From NCBI GenBank assembly GCA_016719895.1, contig JADJYG010000001.1:310001-374000 (forward strand): a stretch of 64,000 nucleotides of DNA, written 5' to 3'. This DNA comes from Saprospirales bacterium (GTDB lineage Bacteria > Bacteroidota > Bacteroidia > Chitinophagales > Saprospiraceae). The notes beneath the pieces were generated by a model. That model ran no database searches. It saw only the letters and a list, made by a program, of their open reading frames with translations, and had not been told where the DNA came from. Position 1 is the first letter of the stretch; each line of letters begins with the position of its first letter. The translations under genes and the position numbers were made by a program. Below, piece by piece: positions 45,499 through 54,499 of this stretch.

Positions 45499-47367
45499 TT
45501 ACCTTTTCAACAACAATATCCGCTCTTCCCAACCGATGCCACCCGCCAGTACCAGGTATACGCCCGCTGGCAAATCGCCTATTGCCAGGGGGAAAATGGT
45601 CTCTCCATCCACTTCCACCTGCATGGGCGCGCACACGGGTTGAAGGTTTGCAGAAAGCAGAAGCAGCGTTGCAACCGTTGGAAACGGCGACCGGAGGCGC
45701 ACCATGCAGTGGTTTGCAGCTGGATTAGGCCACAGATCGAAGCGCCATTCCGAACCGTAAAGCACCAGGTTGCGCCAGGGCGAAAAAGAATATTTGCCGT
45801 CCAGATCGGTTTGCCGAAGGCGGAAATAATGCGTACCTGGCGCCAGACCTGGCATCCGGTAGGTATAAAAAGCCGGCGAGACTCCATCGCCTCGCGCCGC
45901 CACAAATCCAACCCTGCTCCACGTTGCCCCATCGGTATCGCTGTGTTGAATTTCAAACCCTGCATTAGACGTTTCCGAGGCAGTCTCCCAGGACAGGATA
46001 GCGTCGTTGTTTTCCTGCTCCACTTCGAACCGAACCAATTCAACGGGCAATACAATAGGCTGAAGCGCTACATCGAGGTTGACGACCACCCCGTTGGTCA
46101 AACTTACCGGGTGCTCTTGCGTAATAAACCCGATTTTACTGAATTTTGCGGTGAACGAACCGCCCTGCGCCTGGCCAATTTTATACTGGCCCAGGGCATT
46201 GGTATTGTCCGCCGTGCCTGAAACGAGTATTTCTACTTTAACCCCGTTCAGTGGGGCGCCGGTGAGGCTGTGCGTGACCGTGCCTTCGAAGAAGCACCCT
46301 CGAACATAGGTCGGAGTGAATACCCAGAGTTCACCGTTATTGGTGCCCAATGCCCGGATATTTGAAGCTACAATATTACCGGAAGGGAAATACGGGTACA
46401 CCCCCCAGCATCCTTCAAAACCATTGCCCGAGCCGCCAGGATAGGTGTCGTACCGGCCGACCTGTACCAAATTGCCCGGGCGGGAGCCATCGATGATCGC
46501 GAAGCCGTCTTTATACCAGGAGGTGACGGCATAATCGTTTAAGATATGCGTATTGTGCACGATCGACCCGGAGGCCGGTGTGATCTGAATGCGGTCCAGT
46601 TCCGTAATGTTGGATGGGTCGGCAACATTATAGGCGGTGAGGTATGAATTGGTGACCTCGTCTGTGGCAAACAGCGTGTTGCCGGATTTCCAGGTATTGT
46701 GTGTAAAAGCGCCCGGCGTATTTTGAGACCCCAGCAGCACCGGACTGGTTTTATTAGCCATATTGACCACATTAAACTTGCCGGCATAAATATGTGCGGC
46801 ATAGAGCAGGTCATTTTCTACAAACCCGTCATGTACGTATCCGGTGAAGGAGACATGCCCAACGTAGCTCGGATTGTACGGATCGGTATTGAGGTTATAC
46901 ACCTGGGGCCTGCCGGCATTCAGGTTGCTGCCATATATATACAGATAACCTTTTACTTCGTCAATATGCAAGGCATGCCCCTTGGTAAGGCCGGCGCCTC
47001 CATCCACGCTGTGATAGGCCAGATTGGTACCCGGCAAATTATTTAAATCGACAATCTGAATGGCGCCGCCGCCCTCCGATACCACGTAGGCATAATGCGA
47101 ATAGGTTTTGATCTCGCGCCAGAAACTGTTGGGCCCCGGAATTTGCAGGAGCTGCTGGGGGTTGTCGGGATCGGTAATATTCACGATGATCAGGCCCTCT
47201 TGCGCCCCCACCAGCGCATATTCCTGCCCTCCGGCAGTATACCCCCAGATATTGGCCAGATTTTGACCGGTGAACGTCATTTTAGACCGGAAGGCAATAT
47301 TAAAATTTTGGGCAATCAGGCAGCCAGGCAGCCAGCCCAACAACAGGCAGAGCAAAACAGAACGCAT
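45499..47367 (-). CDS. Choice-of-anchor/LVIVD-repeat T9SS cargo protein
   Basis: From the ATG at 47367 the product is 622 residues with a signal peptide (cleavage near LIAQN); the upstream in-frame codons are leader and carry the promoter. LVIVD-type blades (LIIVNITDPDNPQQL, IQIVDLNNLPG, FNVVNMANKTSPVLLG) form a propeller. A carboxypeptidase-regulatory-like domain (FEGTVTHSLTGAPLNGVKVEI) and a fibronectin-like module follow. It ends in a type-A sorting region (LWPNPAANHCMV, GVYLVLAGG, a Lys/Arg tail). The family is exported by type IX secretion; the target of binding is unknown. A consensus promoter lies just upstream. Confidence 0.85.
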   Translation of the reverse strand: MRSVLLCLLLGWLPGCLIAQNFNIAFRSKMTFTGQNLANIWGYTAGGQEYALVGAQEGLIIVNITDPDNPQQLLQIPGPNSFWREIKTYSHYAYVVSEGGGAIQIVDLNNLPGTNLAYHSVDGGAGLTKGHALHIDEVKGYLYIYGSNLNAGRPQVYNLNTDPYNPSYVGHVSFTGYVHDGFVENDLLYAAHIYAGKFNVVNMANKTSPVLLGSQNTPGAFTHNTWKSGNTLFATDEVTNSYLTAYNVADPSNITELDRIQITPASGSIVHNTHILNDYAVTSWYKDGFAIIDGSRPGNLVQVGRYDTYPGGSGNGFEGCWGVYPYFPSGNIVASNIRALGTNNGELWVFTPTYVRGCFFEGTVTHSLTGAPLNGVKVEILVSGTADNTNALGQYKIGQAQGGSFTAKFSKIGFITQEHPVSLTNGVVVNLDVALQPIVLPVELVRFEVEQENNDAILSWETASETSNAGFEIQHSDTDGATWSRVGFVAARGDGVSPAFYTYRMPGLAPGTHYFRLRQTDLDGKYSFSPWRNLVLYGSEWRFDLWPNPAANHCMVRLRSPFPTVATLLLLSANLQPVCAPMQVEVDGETIFPLAIGDLPAGVYLVLAGGIGWEERILLLKR

Positions 47368-47383
47368 GACAGGATTGTTTTTA

Positions 47384-47416
47384 CAAATATACGCTCCTTG
47401 TCTGTCACCTGGCAAA
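47384..47416 (-). promoter_or_regulatory. Bacteroidota promoter for the LVIVD-repeat protein
   Basis: On the minus strand TTTG (47413-47416) and TATATTTG (47384-47391) are 21 bp apart, matching the -33/-7 pair. The ATG follows 16 bp after the -7 element, which implies a very short leader. It also supports choosing 47367 rather than 47421 as start. Confidence 0.65.
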
Positions 47417-47570
47417 TTCATCCAGGCGGTTCAGAAACCATTTCTCTTCTGGGAGGGTTTGTTCGGCCAGGGCTTGAGCGTGCAGCCGGGTCAAGGCTAT
47501 TGCATCGGCCGGGGTCATGGAGTGGGAAAAAATGCCCCTTTTTTCAAACCACACAGAACCATGATATGCG

Positions 47571-47578
47571 TACTTTTG
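47571..47578 (+). promoter_or_regulatory. Candidate -7 element TACTTTTG before the DUF6438 lipoprotein
   Basis: This is a consensus TAnnTTTG box 31 bp before the ATG at 47610. No spaced TTTG box is visible upstream. Confidence 0.45.
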
Positions 47579-47609
47579 TCCGGTCACCCTCCATGGAGAC
47601 GACCTGACC

Positions 47610-48305
47610 ATGATACGACTTGCCCTCCTTTTGGCACTGCTTGCCGCCTTTTCCTGTAAAACCAGCCGCCATGGCCCCGCCGCCAATGCACCTTTTGTCG
47701 AATTGAAAACCGGCGCCTGCTTCGGCTTTTGTCCGGTCATACACCTGACTGTTCGCAACAATGGCTGGGTGGATTATAGCGGCCTCCAATTTGCTGAGCG
47801 CCAGGGCCGCGATTCCTTTCAACTCTCCAAGGATGAGCTCCGGGGCTTGCGGCAAAAGGTACACCAGGTGAACCTGTGGCAATACCCCGACCAGATCCGC
47901 TCGGAAGTGGTCGACGCCCCGACTGCCACGCTTACGGTTTTCAAGCACGGGCAAACAAAAAGCGTCAGCGGCTCCATCGACCGCCCGGAACCGCTGCTTG
48001 AACTGGAAAATGACATAAAAAACCTGGCGGAAGCGCATGGTTTTCAGGTCAAACGCGGCATCAACCCGAACGAACCGCCAATCGCCACCCGACGGGAAGT
48101 GCGCGTCAAACTCCGGCCGGAAATCAATGCCGGTAACTGGATCATGCAATTTTCAGAATTTCGCCTCCAACTCATCCGCCGGGTTTCCGAAGAAAATATC
48201 TGGCTGATCGCGTATGACCCCAAACAAATTGCCGAACCGGCCGTGCTCGAATTGTTTAAATCCTCCGACGGCACACTGGAGGCCCAACCCGCTCCAAAAG
48301 ATTAA
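47610..48305 (+). CDS. Lipoprotein with DUF6438-like domain
   Basis: The 231-residue product has a short hydrophobic signal ending in a lipobox (AAFSCKT, Cys16). Residues 29-135 (VELKTGACFGFCPVIHLTVRNNGWVDYSG... followed by a loop with LSKDELRGL) match the DUF6438 pattern of small exported Bacteroidota proteins. The last 90 residues form a second domain I cannot name. Its role is unknown. The next gene follows after 42 bp on the same strand. Confidence 0.7.
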   Translation: MIRLALLLALLAAFSCKTSRHGPAANAPFVELKTGACFGFCPVIHLTVRNNGWVDYSGLQFAERQGRDSFQLSKDELRGLRQKVHQVNLWQYPDQIRSEVVDAPTATLTVFKHGQTKSVSGSIDRPEPLLELENDIKNLAEAHGFQVKRGINPNEPPIATRREVRVKLRPEINAGNWIMQFSEFRLQLIRRVSEENIWLIAYDPKQIAEPAVLELFKSSDGTLEAQPAPKD

Positions 48306-48347
48306 AACACGGTTTCCAACGCTCCACACCGCCAATTCCGCGCCATA

Positions 48348-49514
48348 ATGCGACAGGACAGAATCCTCTGGCTGGTTTATTTCCTGGCGGCCCTGGCCGT
48401 CAGCTTGCAAAAAATCCACGCAGGCATGAATGCACAGGGGTACACGGCTTATGAAAATTACATCATTTTCAAAAACGCCTTTCCACACCTGATTGCGGGC
48501 TTGAATCCGTATGCCTTTTATATGGCGGAACAATGGGACCTGTACAAATACAGTCCGGCATTTGCCCTGGCGATGGCGCCGTTTGCGGCTCTGCCGGACT
48601 GGTTAGGCCTGCAATTGTGGAACCTGCTGAACGCGCTGCCGCTCCTCTGGGCGGCGCTTCGACTGCCTTTGCCGCCAGCGAAACGGCGCTTTTTAGCCTG
48701 GTTTATTTTGCCGGAATTAGTTATTTCCATGCAAAACAGTCAAAGCAACGGCCTGACTGCCGCGCTGATCCTGCTCGCCTGGGTCGCACTGGAAGAGCAA
48801 AAACCGGTGCGGAGCGCCGGGTGGGCCGCCGGCGGCGGCTTTCTTAAGATCTTTGGGATTTTGGCTGTGGCGCCGGCACTGGTGTATCCTCAACGGCGGG
48901 TATTTTTGCCGGCGCTGGTGTTGTGGTCACTTCTTTTATTCGGTATTCCGTTGCTCGTTTTGACGCCCGGGCAAGCGTGGCAAATCTATATATGGTGGCT
49001 GGAATTGTTGCAAAACGACCACAGCGCATCGGTTGGCTTGTCGGTCCGGGGATGGTTGCAGAGCTGGTTCGGATGGGAAGCGCCCAAACCGGGGGTTGCA
49101 GCATTCAGCCTCCTTGCCCTGGCGCTCTCCACCTGGTCGGTTTACCGGCAAACAAACCGGCAAAGCGGTCTTCCGCCACTTCAAAACCGGGTGCTGTTGT
49201 GGGCCGCTTTGCTGGTGTGGGTAGTCATATTTAACCACAAAGCCGAGTCGCCTACTTTTGTGATTGCTATGAGCGGGGTGGGATTGTGGTATTTGAACCG
49301 GGAAAAACCGCCGTTCTGGATGAAATTTTTGCTTTGGACGGCGTTTGCCTTCGCATCTTTGTCGCCCACCGATTTGTTTCCCCGCCTTTGGCGCGAACAA
49401 ATCGTTCAGCCCTATGTCCTGAAAGCCGTTCCTTGTATTTTAATCTGGCTGATTGCCACTATTCAGTTATTGCGTCCGCTCGTACAAAAGCAACAGTTGA
49501 CATCCGATGAATAA
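48348..49514 (+). CDS. GT87-type integral membrane glycosyltransferase
   Basis: The 388-residue protein has about ten membrane segments. An early FPHLIAGLNPYAFY loop and Asp/Lys-rich WDLYKYSPAFAL place it in the GT87 (DUF2029, polyprenol-phosphate-dependent mannosyl/arabinosyl) family of GT-C enzymes, which use lipid-linked sugars at the outer face of the membrane. The next gene is a GtrA protein and the reading frames overlap by 8 bp, so the two probably work together on a lipid-linked sugar. Substrate and acceptor are unknown. Confidence 0.75.
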   Translation: MRQDRILWLVYFLAALAVSLQKIHAGMNAQGYTAYENYIIFKNAFPHLIAGLNPYAFYMAEQWDLYKYSPAFALAMAPFAALPDWLGLQLWNLLNALPLLWAALRLPLPPAKRRFLAWFILPELVISMQNSQSNGLTAALILLAWVALEEQKPVRSAGWAAGGGFLKIFGILAVAPALVYPQRRVFLPALVLWSLLLFGIPLLVLTPGQAWQIYIWWLELLQNDHSASVGLSVRGWLQSWFGWEAPKPGVAAFSLLALALSTWSVYRQTNRQSGLPPLQNRVLLWAALLVWVVIFNHKAESPTFVIAMSGVGLWYLNREKPPFWMKFLLWTAFAFASLSPTDLFPRLWREQIVQPYVLKAVPCILIWLIATIQLLRPLVQKQQLTSDE

Positions 49515-49893
49515 TGAATTGCTATGGAAGTTCCTCAAATTCGGCGCCGTCGGTTTTTCCGGCGTGTTTGTTGATTTTGGAATTACGTGGTTGTGCCGTG
49601 AAAAAATCCGGCTGAATCAATACCTGGCTAATAGTACGGGATTTCTGGCCGCCGTGATCAGCAATTATGTACTCAACCGGGTCTGGACCTTCGAAAGCAA
49701 TGACCCCTCCGTAATAACACAATTTTCCAAATTTTTACTGGCGGCCTTGATCGGGCTGGCCTTGAATAACGGTATTATCTACCTGCTGAACGAACGGTTC
49801 CGGGTCAATTTCTACGCCGCCAAACTAGCCGCAACCGCCGTAGTGATGCTGTGGAATTTTTGGGCGAACTATACCTTCACCTTTAGTGGGTAG
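49507..49893 (+). CDS. GtrA-family membrane protein
   Basis: The 128-residue protein has four membrane segments, with the GtrA start FLKFGAVGFSGVFVDFGITWL and the conserved ANYTFTF ending (NFWANYTFTF). GtrA proteins move polyprenyl-phosphate sugars across the membrane. Its start overlaps the GT87 gene's 3' end by 8 bp (translational coupling), which supports a shared lipid-linked sugar pathway. Confidence 0.9.
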   Translation: MNNELLWKFLKFGAVGFSGVFVDFGITWLCREKIRLNQYLANSTGFLAAVISNYVLNRVWTFESNDPSVITQFSKFLLAALIGLALNNGIIYLLNERFRVNFYAAKLAATAVVMLWNFWANYTFTFSG

Positions 49894-49909
49894 CCCCCTC
49901 AAACGGCGT

Positions 49910-49960
49910 AAAAAAACACCGCCCCGGCATGCCGGTGTGCGGACCGGCAGGCGGGGGCGG
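49910..49960 (-). terminator. Terminator hairpin after the cold-shock gene
   Basis: On the minus strand a strong GC-rich stem (ccgcccc with ggggcgg, plus inner gccggt/accggc) is followed by gtttttt-type sequence. It lies 17 bp past the csp stop and between two converging genes, so it could serve both. Confidence 0.7.
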
Positions 49961-49977
49961 TTGTATAGCAGGTTGGG

Positions 49978-50169
49978 TCAAGAAATTTTCACATTTACCG
50001 CTGTCGTGCCTTTTTTCCCACGCTGGGTTTCAAACGTAACGGTATCGCCGTCCCGAACTTTATCGATCAATCCGGTGACGTGCACAAAAACTTCTTGTTG
50101 GGAAGACTCATCCACGATAAAGCCGAAGCCTTTGGCTTCATTGAAGAACTTGACCTTTCCTTTGTGCAT
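49978..50169 (-). CDS. Cold-shock protein (CspA family)
   Basis: The 63-residue single cold-shock domain has RNP1 KGFGFI and RNP2 VFVH intact. It binds single-stranded nucleic acid and acts as an RNA chaperone. The length is normal. The upstream 57 bp contain only a weak -7-like box, so I do not assign a promoter. Confidence 0.95.
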   Translation of the reverse strand: MHKGKVKFFNEAKGFGFIVDESSQQEVFVHVTGLIDKVRDGDTVTFETQRGKKGTTAVNVKIS

Positions 50170-50226
50170 AACAATGATAATTTATTTGGTGTAAGATATT
50201 AGAAACGCCTGAAGGGGCGACCTGCG

Positions 50227-50733
50227 TTAATGATGGTGCCCGCCGGCGCCATGTACATGGCCGTGCTCCAATTCGCTGGGATCAGCATCCCGCACCATTT
50301 CCACGTGTCCGGCAAAATAAAGGTCAACACCGGCCATAGGGTGGTTAAAGTCGAGCTTGACTTTATCCAGGCCTACCCAGGCCACAGCGCCCTGAAAACG
50401 GTTGCCTTGCTGGTCGGTGAGCGGGATGGTATTGCCCACCTCCAACAAGCCGTCCGGTATTTTACCGTCCATTTCAAACATACTCTTGGGTACCTCCACC
50501 AAAGCGCTTTCATCGTATTCGCCGTATGCATCCACGGCTTTAATGCCGAATGCAAACACGTCGCCGGCTTTCAGGCCTTTGATGTTCGATTCAAAATCGG
50601 GAATCATCATGCCAACGCCATAGATAAAACCGAGCGGTTCGCGGCCCTGGGTGGATTCGATCATTTCGCCTTCAGCCGTCCCTTCGGTGAGGGTGTAGTG
50701 CACCAACACTACTTTTTTTTCTTCAATAACCAT
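50227..50733 (-). CDS. slyD: FKBP-type peptidyl-prolyl isomerase SlyD
   Basis: The 168-residue product has an FKBP domain (VLVHYTLTEGTAEGEMIEST at its start; FGIKAVDAYGEYDE in the flap) with an inserted IF domain (VEVPKSMF... and LTDQQGNRFQG). A His-rich tail (HGHVHGAGGHHH) binds metal ions. SlyD folds proteins and delivers Ni. The family assignment is secure. A TACCTTTG box at 50778-50785 lies 45 bp before the start, inside the end of the upstream gene. Confidence 0.93.
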   Translation of the reverse strand: MVIEEKKVVLVHYTLTEGTAEGEMIESTQGREPLGFIYGVGMMIPDFESNIKGLKAGDVFAFGIKAVDAYGEYDESALVEVPKSMFEMDGKIPDGLLEVGNTIPLTDQQGNRFQGAVAWVGLDKVKLDFNHPMAGVDLYFAGHVEMVRDADPSELEHGHVHGAGGHHH

Positions 50734-50776
50734 GATGTGGATTTACGATAAGGGTGTAAAATATGTAAAGAACTGC

Positions 50777-51832
50777 TCAAAGGTATGCCTTTTTCGCCAG
50801 CTGCCGGGCTTCCATTTGTTTTTTATACCGCAAATATTGTCGGATAATTTGCCAACCCGCGCGGATTGGTGTGGGGCGAATGCCTGCCCGGAGTTGGGCG
50901 CGGTGCAAGGTAAATAGTATCTGCCAGTGGCGGTAAAAATCCCGGTATGCCCGCCACATGCCATAAGCCGGATCGTATACATGGGCCGGCTCGCCAAACA
51001 CGCCATTGAGCTCCATGACCTGAAATTCGCCCCGGCGTAAAGCCGCCACCGACGCACATTTCAAATCGAACCGGCCGTACATTACCCCGTCTATTTGGCC
51101 GCATACCTGCCTGAACACACTTTTCAATTCGCTGTCAATCAGGTGGTTGCCGTTCAGAAACTTGGTTCCGCGCGCATGATTGCCAATAGGCTCCAACAAT
51201 ACCCGCTCCCCAAGCCCCGGCACCCGCTCCAATAATTCCGGAAAATCGCGTTCAAAACGGTCCAGTTGAAAAGAGGCCCGGGAAGTTCGAGCCATCAACC
51301 GGCGCACCGTAGAAATGCCGTCGCCAGTGACCGACAAGAACTCCTTGATACAAACGGATGTAATTTCGAAGCGGCTGCTATCTGGGTAACGGTGAAACAA
51401 CACGGTCATCTCTATCGGAAGAGTGAGGAATTCCTGTATCAGGAAAGCAACCCGGAAGTGGTCCAGGTAGCGACACAAGTCTCCGGCATGAGCAAATTTT
51501 TGTACTAAAAACCCGCGCTCGCCGACGTCCGGCTTGGCAATCACCGGAAATCGCATGCCAGCCTGTTCCAACATTTCCGCTATCCGTCCGACGGGCACGC
51601 CTGCCGGCGCCAGTACCGTTTTGGGCTTTATATGCGCCGGAATCAATTGCAAAATCTGGTGTTTCGACTCCCCAACCGCGCCCCCAAGCGGAATAGTCGG
51701 GTTAACATTGCTGAAGAAAAACACATGCCGCGCCCGCAAGGCAAACCAGCCATACATGCCATACACCGGCACATTAGCCAGCCACCAGGGCAAAAATTCC
51801 CAAACCGTCCATTTTTTCCACCAATGCGCCAA
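50777..51832 (-). CDS. ATP-grasp-domain protein, substrate unknown
   Basis: The 351-residue protein shows an ATP-grasp-like core in the middle (FPVIAKPDVGERGFLVQKF near residue 96, VAFLIQEFL, and later MYGRFDLKCAS and FQVMELNGVFGEP). These enzymes join a carboxylate to an amine or thiol using ATP. N-terminal residues 9-32 are hydrophobic (a possible membrane anchor). It lies 3 bp after a methyltransferase gene and the pair is probably one operon. I cannot name the substrate; a small-peptide or natural-product role is a guess. Confidence 0.65.
   Translation of the reverse strand: MAHWWKKWTVWEFLPWWLANVPVYGMYGWFALRARHVFFFSNVNPTIPLGGAVGESKHQILQLIPAHIKPKTVLAPAGVPVGRIAEMLEQAGMRFPVIAKPDVGERGFLVQKFAHAGDLCRYLDHFRVAFLIQEFLTLPIEMTVLFHRYPDSSRFEITSVCIKEFLSVTGDGISTVRRLMARTSRASFQLDRFERDFPELLERVPGLGERVLLEPIGNHARGTKFLNGNHLIDSELKSVFRQVCGQIDGVMYGRFDLKCASVAALRRGEFQVMELNGVFGEPAHVYDPAYGMWRAYRDFYRHWQILFTLHRAQLRAGIRPTPIRAGWQIIRQYLRYKKQMEARQLAKKAYL
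50778..50785 (-). promoter_or_regulatory. Candidate -7 element TACCTTTG before slyD
   Basis: The TAnnTTTG match is 45 bp before the ATG and overlaps the stop codon region of the ATP-grasp gene. No TTTG box with the right spacing is visible. Confidence 0.45.
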
Positions 51833-51835
51833 GTA

Positions 51836-52696
51836 CTATGGAGTATTTATTAACGGAGTGCCGGACGAATACCAGCGTTTCCAGGGTTTCCAGGCCGAAG
51901 GTACGAGGCGAAAATGTTGTTTCGACTTAAATTCCGAACCGAAAAAAACAAAAGCCAAGTCGTAACAGTCAATCGTAAGGGTCACCCTGGGGTGCCTCCG
52001 TATCTGTTGCCAGGCCGCCAGCATTTGCGGCGACCAGTATATGTCGTCAAAAACTGCAACGGTTTGCCCGCGCAGATGCGGCAGGCATTTTTCGAAATAC
52101 GACAACGTTGCCTCCTGGCGGTGATGCCCGTCGAAAAAAACCAGGTCAACAGACCTCAGCTGGGCCAGGGCAGGCGCAAGGGTTTGGCTGAACGGCCCCG
52201 CCCGAACGGCCGAATTGGCGGCCAGGCCCAATAGCGACAGGTTGGCCCGCCACACATGTGCGCAGGCCTCGCTTCCCTCCAGCGCTACCACCGACGCCCG
52301 CGGCGCTCCAGCCGCCAGATACATGGTACCGATGCCAACACCCCCGCCCAGTTCCAGTATCCGGTCCGGCTTCAGCCATTGGGCCAGCCGAAACAACCAC
52401 CGCCCCTGCCGGGGGCCGCTCGAGACTACCCGTGCCAGACGCCGGAGCGGCGCCTTTCGACTTGATGGCGCATGCCCTTCCGGCCCCCCTCCATAATCGA
52501 CGACATCCAGTACGGCGGCGCTTCCCAACATTTTCTGCCGCACGGCCTCAATATCCGTAAAAGCGTAATACCACCGGCGGTCTTCCAAAACGGCGTTCAC
52601 CCATTTAAAAACGAATGGAGAATGCACCTGATACACCGTATCGGCGGTCGAATAAAATGCGATAAATTGGCGTAATCGGTACAAAAAATTATACAA
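51836..52696 (-). CDS. Class-I SAM-dependent methyltransferase
   Basis: The 286-residue protein has a Rossmann methyltransferase core: ILELGGGVGIGTMYLA (SAM loop), an acidic VALEGSEA strand end, VDLVFFDGHH and VAVFDDIYWSP. The last two resemble O-methyltransferases with a catalytic Asp and a metal site. The N-terminal 100 residues are family-specific. It pairs with the ATP-grasp gene 3 bp downstream. The substrate is unknown. Confidence 0.75.
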   Translation of the reverse strand: MYNFLYRLRQFIAFYSTADTVYQVHSPFVFKWVNAVLEDRRWYYAFTDIEAVRQKMLGSAAVLDVVDYGGGPEGHAPSSRKAPLRRLARVVSSGPRQGRWLFRLAQWLKPDRILELGGGVGIGTMYLAAGAPRASVVALEGSEACAHVWRANLSLLGLAANSAVRAGPFSQTLAPALAQLRSVDLVFFDGHHRQEATLSYFEKCLPHLRGQTVAVFDDIYWSPQMLAAWQQIRRHPRVTLTIDCYDLAFVFFGSEFKSKQHFRLVPSAWKPWKRWYSSGTPLINTP

Positions 52697-52890
52697 GGAC
52701 CTGTTTTTGAATGTGTTAAAAATCTGCGGCTACAACACCTCGCCCACTGCCAGGCCATCCGGCGGGGAAAAGAAACCGTTAAGGTATTTTATCGGTTGGG
52801 TTAAAAAAAATTTAAAGCCCTTTGCACGAAGCATGCTGGGATGGGCCTTCCGTTCTATCCAGGTCTTTCAACAAACAAAACGCTGCCGCC

Positions 52891-53427
52891 ATGCGTATCA
52901 TCCGCTTCTGTTCAACCGCCTGTTGTTTCCTGCTGTTCTCCAATGCCATCCTCGCGCAATCATACAAAACCGCCGCCGGTATCCGGGTTGATAATGGCGT
53001 GCAGGTGACCGTACAACAATACCTGATCCACAACTGGACGGCTGAAGGCATCCTGCACACATCGGTAGGCTCCAAAGACCTGGGCCTGAGCCTGCTCGCT
53101 GAAAAGCACCAAAAAATTCTTTTCCGCGGTACCAACCTCTATTATGGCGCCGGCGGCCATTATTATTGGAAAAATGATCCTCCGGCATTGGAAACGGCTG
53201 GACCGGCAAAAAATGTATTCGGCCTGTCGTTCATTGGCGGCGCCGAAGTATCCCTGGGCCGCATCAACCTGGCTATCGACTGGAAGCCGGAACTGCACCT
53301 CAGCGAATCCAGCCAAGTTTTTGATTGGAACGGCGCCTCCGTGTCGGTGCGGTATATTTTTGCAAAGCGCGAGCGCAAAAAAGTCAAAGACTGGAAATTG
53401 TGGGATGCTTTTGGCAAAAAGAAGTAG
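52891..53427 (+). CDS. Small outer-membrane beta-barrel-like protein
   Basis: From the ATG at 52891 the protein is 178 residues with a signal peptide (cleavage near ILAQS). The upstream in-frame start (52822) only adds leader codons. The mature part has paired strands with alternating hydrophobics (GIRVDNGVQVTVQQYL, LFRGTNLYYGAGGHYYW, FGLSFIGGAEVSLGRINLAIDW, ASVSVRYIF) and ends with a basic tail. No named family is evident. Confidence 0.65.
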   Translation: MRIIRFCSTACCFLLFSNAILAQSYKTAAGIRVDNGVQVTVQQYLIHNWTAEGILHTSVGSKDLGLSLLAEKHQKILFRGTNLYYGAGGHYYWKNDPPALETAGPAKNVFGLSFIGGAEVSLGRINLAIDWKPELHLSESSQVFDWNGASVSVRYIFAKRERKKVKDWKLWDAFGKKK

Positions 53428-53449
53428 AATTTAGCCCGAAATTTGGCCC

Positions 53450-54370
53450 ATGGATTTCGGCAAACTCGCATCCGTCGATCAGGTAGACTTTTCATTTATC
53501 CCGGATCCGCCACAAAATAAAAACGTCCTGGATGATTTTTCCGTCCGTCCGGTGGCGCCCAGGATATACCTTGGCGCCACCGGCTATAATATGAAACCCT
53601 GGGTAGGAATCTGGTATCCGGCTGGCGCCAGGGAAGCGGCTTTCCTGCGTTGTTACGGACAACAATTCAACACGATCGAGCACAACACCACGCATTACCG
53701 CATCCCGGACCATGCTACCGTGCGCCGGTGGCGGGATGAGGTGCCGGACGACTTCCGCTTTTGCCCAAAAATACCACAAGCCATCAGTCATGTCCGGCAA
53801 TTGGGCGTGCAAAACGGAGAAATACGGGCATTTTGCGACGCTATAAGCTTGCTTGAACACAAAATGGGATGTTGCTTTATGCAGCTACCGCCACAATTCA
53901 GTGTACAGCAGCTCCCGCTTCTTGAACATTTTCTGAGCGTTTTTCCTGTTTCGGCAATCCCGCTGGCGATTGAAGTCCGCCATCCTTCTTTTTTTCAGAA
54001 TAGCCCTGCCGCAGCAACTTATTATTCGATCCTCCGGGAATACGGCGCTCCTGCCGTGATCACGGATGTGGCCGGGCGGCGCGATGTATGCCACATGCGC
54101 CTGACGCAGGGCCGCGTCCTGATCCGGTTTGTCGGAAACGGCTTGCACCCCACGGATAGCAGCCGGGTAAAACAATGGGCGGCGCGCCTGACGCACTGGT
54201 TTGCGCTCGGCTTGCGCGAAGCGTATTTTTTTTGCCACGAGCCCGACAACCTGCTGGCGCCCGAATTGGCCGCCCTGGCAGCATCCGTATTTTCTACTGC
54301 CCTTCCGGAGGCCATACTCCGGGGGCCCGCGCCCCTCGAACCACCCGGCCGGCAGGGAAGTTTGTTTTGA
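53450..54370 (+). CDS. DUF72 (YecE-like) protein
   Basis: The 306-residue protein of the YecE/DUF72 TIM-barrel family has YLGATGYNMKPWVGIWYP near residue 40, FNTIEHNTTHYRIP, FRFCPKIPQAISHVRQL and AIEVRHPSFF. The fold is related to metal-dependent TIM-barrel hydrolases/isomerases, but no activity is proven. It has no signal peptide. It stands alone before ppk1. Confidence 0.9.
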   Translation: MDFGKLASVDQVDFSFIPDPPQNKNVLDDFSVRPVAPRIYLGATGYNMKPWVGIWYPAGAREAAFLRCYGQQFNTIEHNTTHYRIPDHATVRRWRDEVPDDFRFCPKIPQAISHVRQLGVQNGEIRAFCDAISLLEHKMGCCFMQLPPQFSVQQLPLLEHFLSVFPVSAIPLAIEVRHPSFFQNSPAAATYYSILREYGAPAVITDVAGRRDVCHMRLTQGRVLIRFVGNGLHPTDSSRVKQWAARLTHWFALGLREAYFFCHEPDNLLAPELAALAASVFSTALPEAILRGPAPLEPPGRQGSLF

Positions 54371-54499
54371 ATGCCTGCGCAACGTCCAAGCGAATTTGTT
54401 TATATTTAACCATACCTTGTTACGGCGATTTCCCCCGAATTCGCACATTTGTCCCCCGTGCGCGCAGCGCCCGCCAAAAGCAGGATAAATAACGCCACT

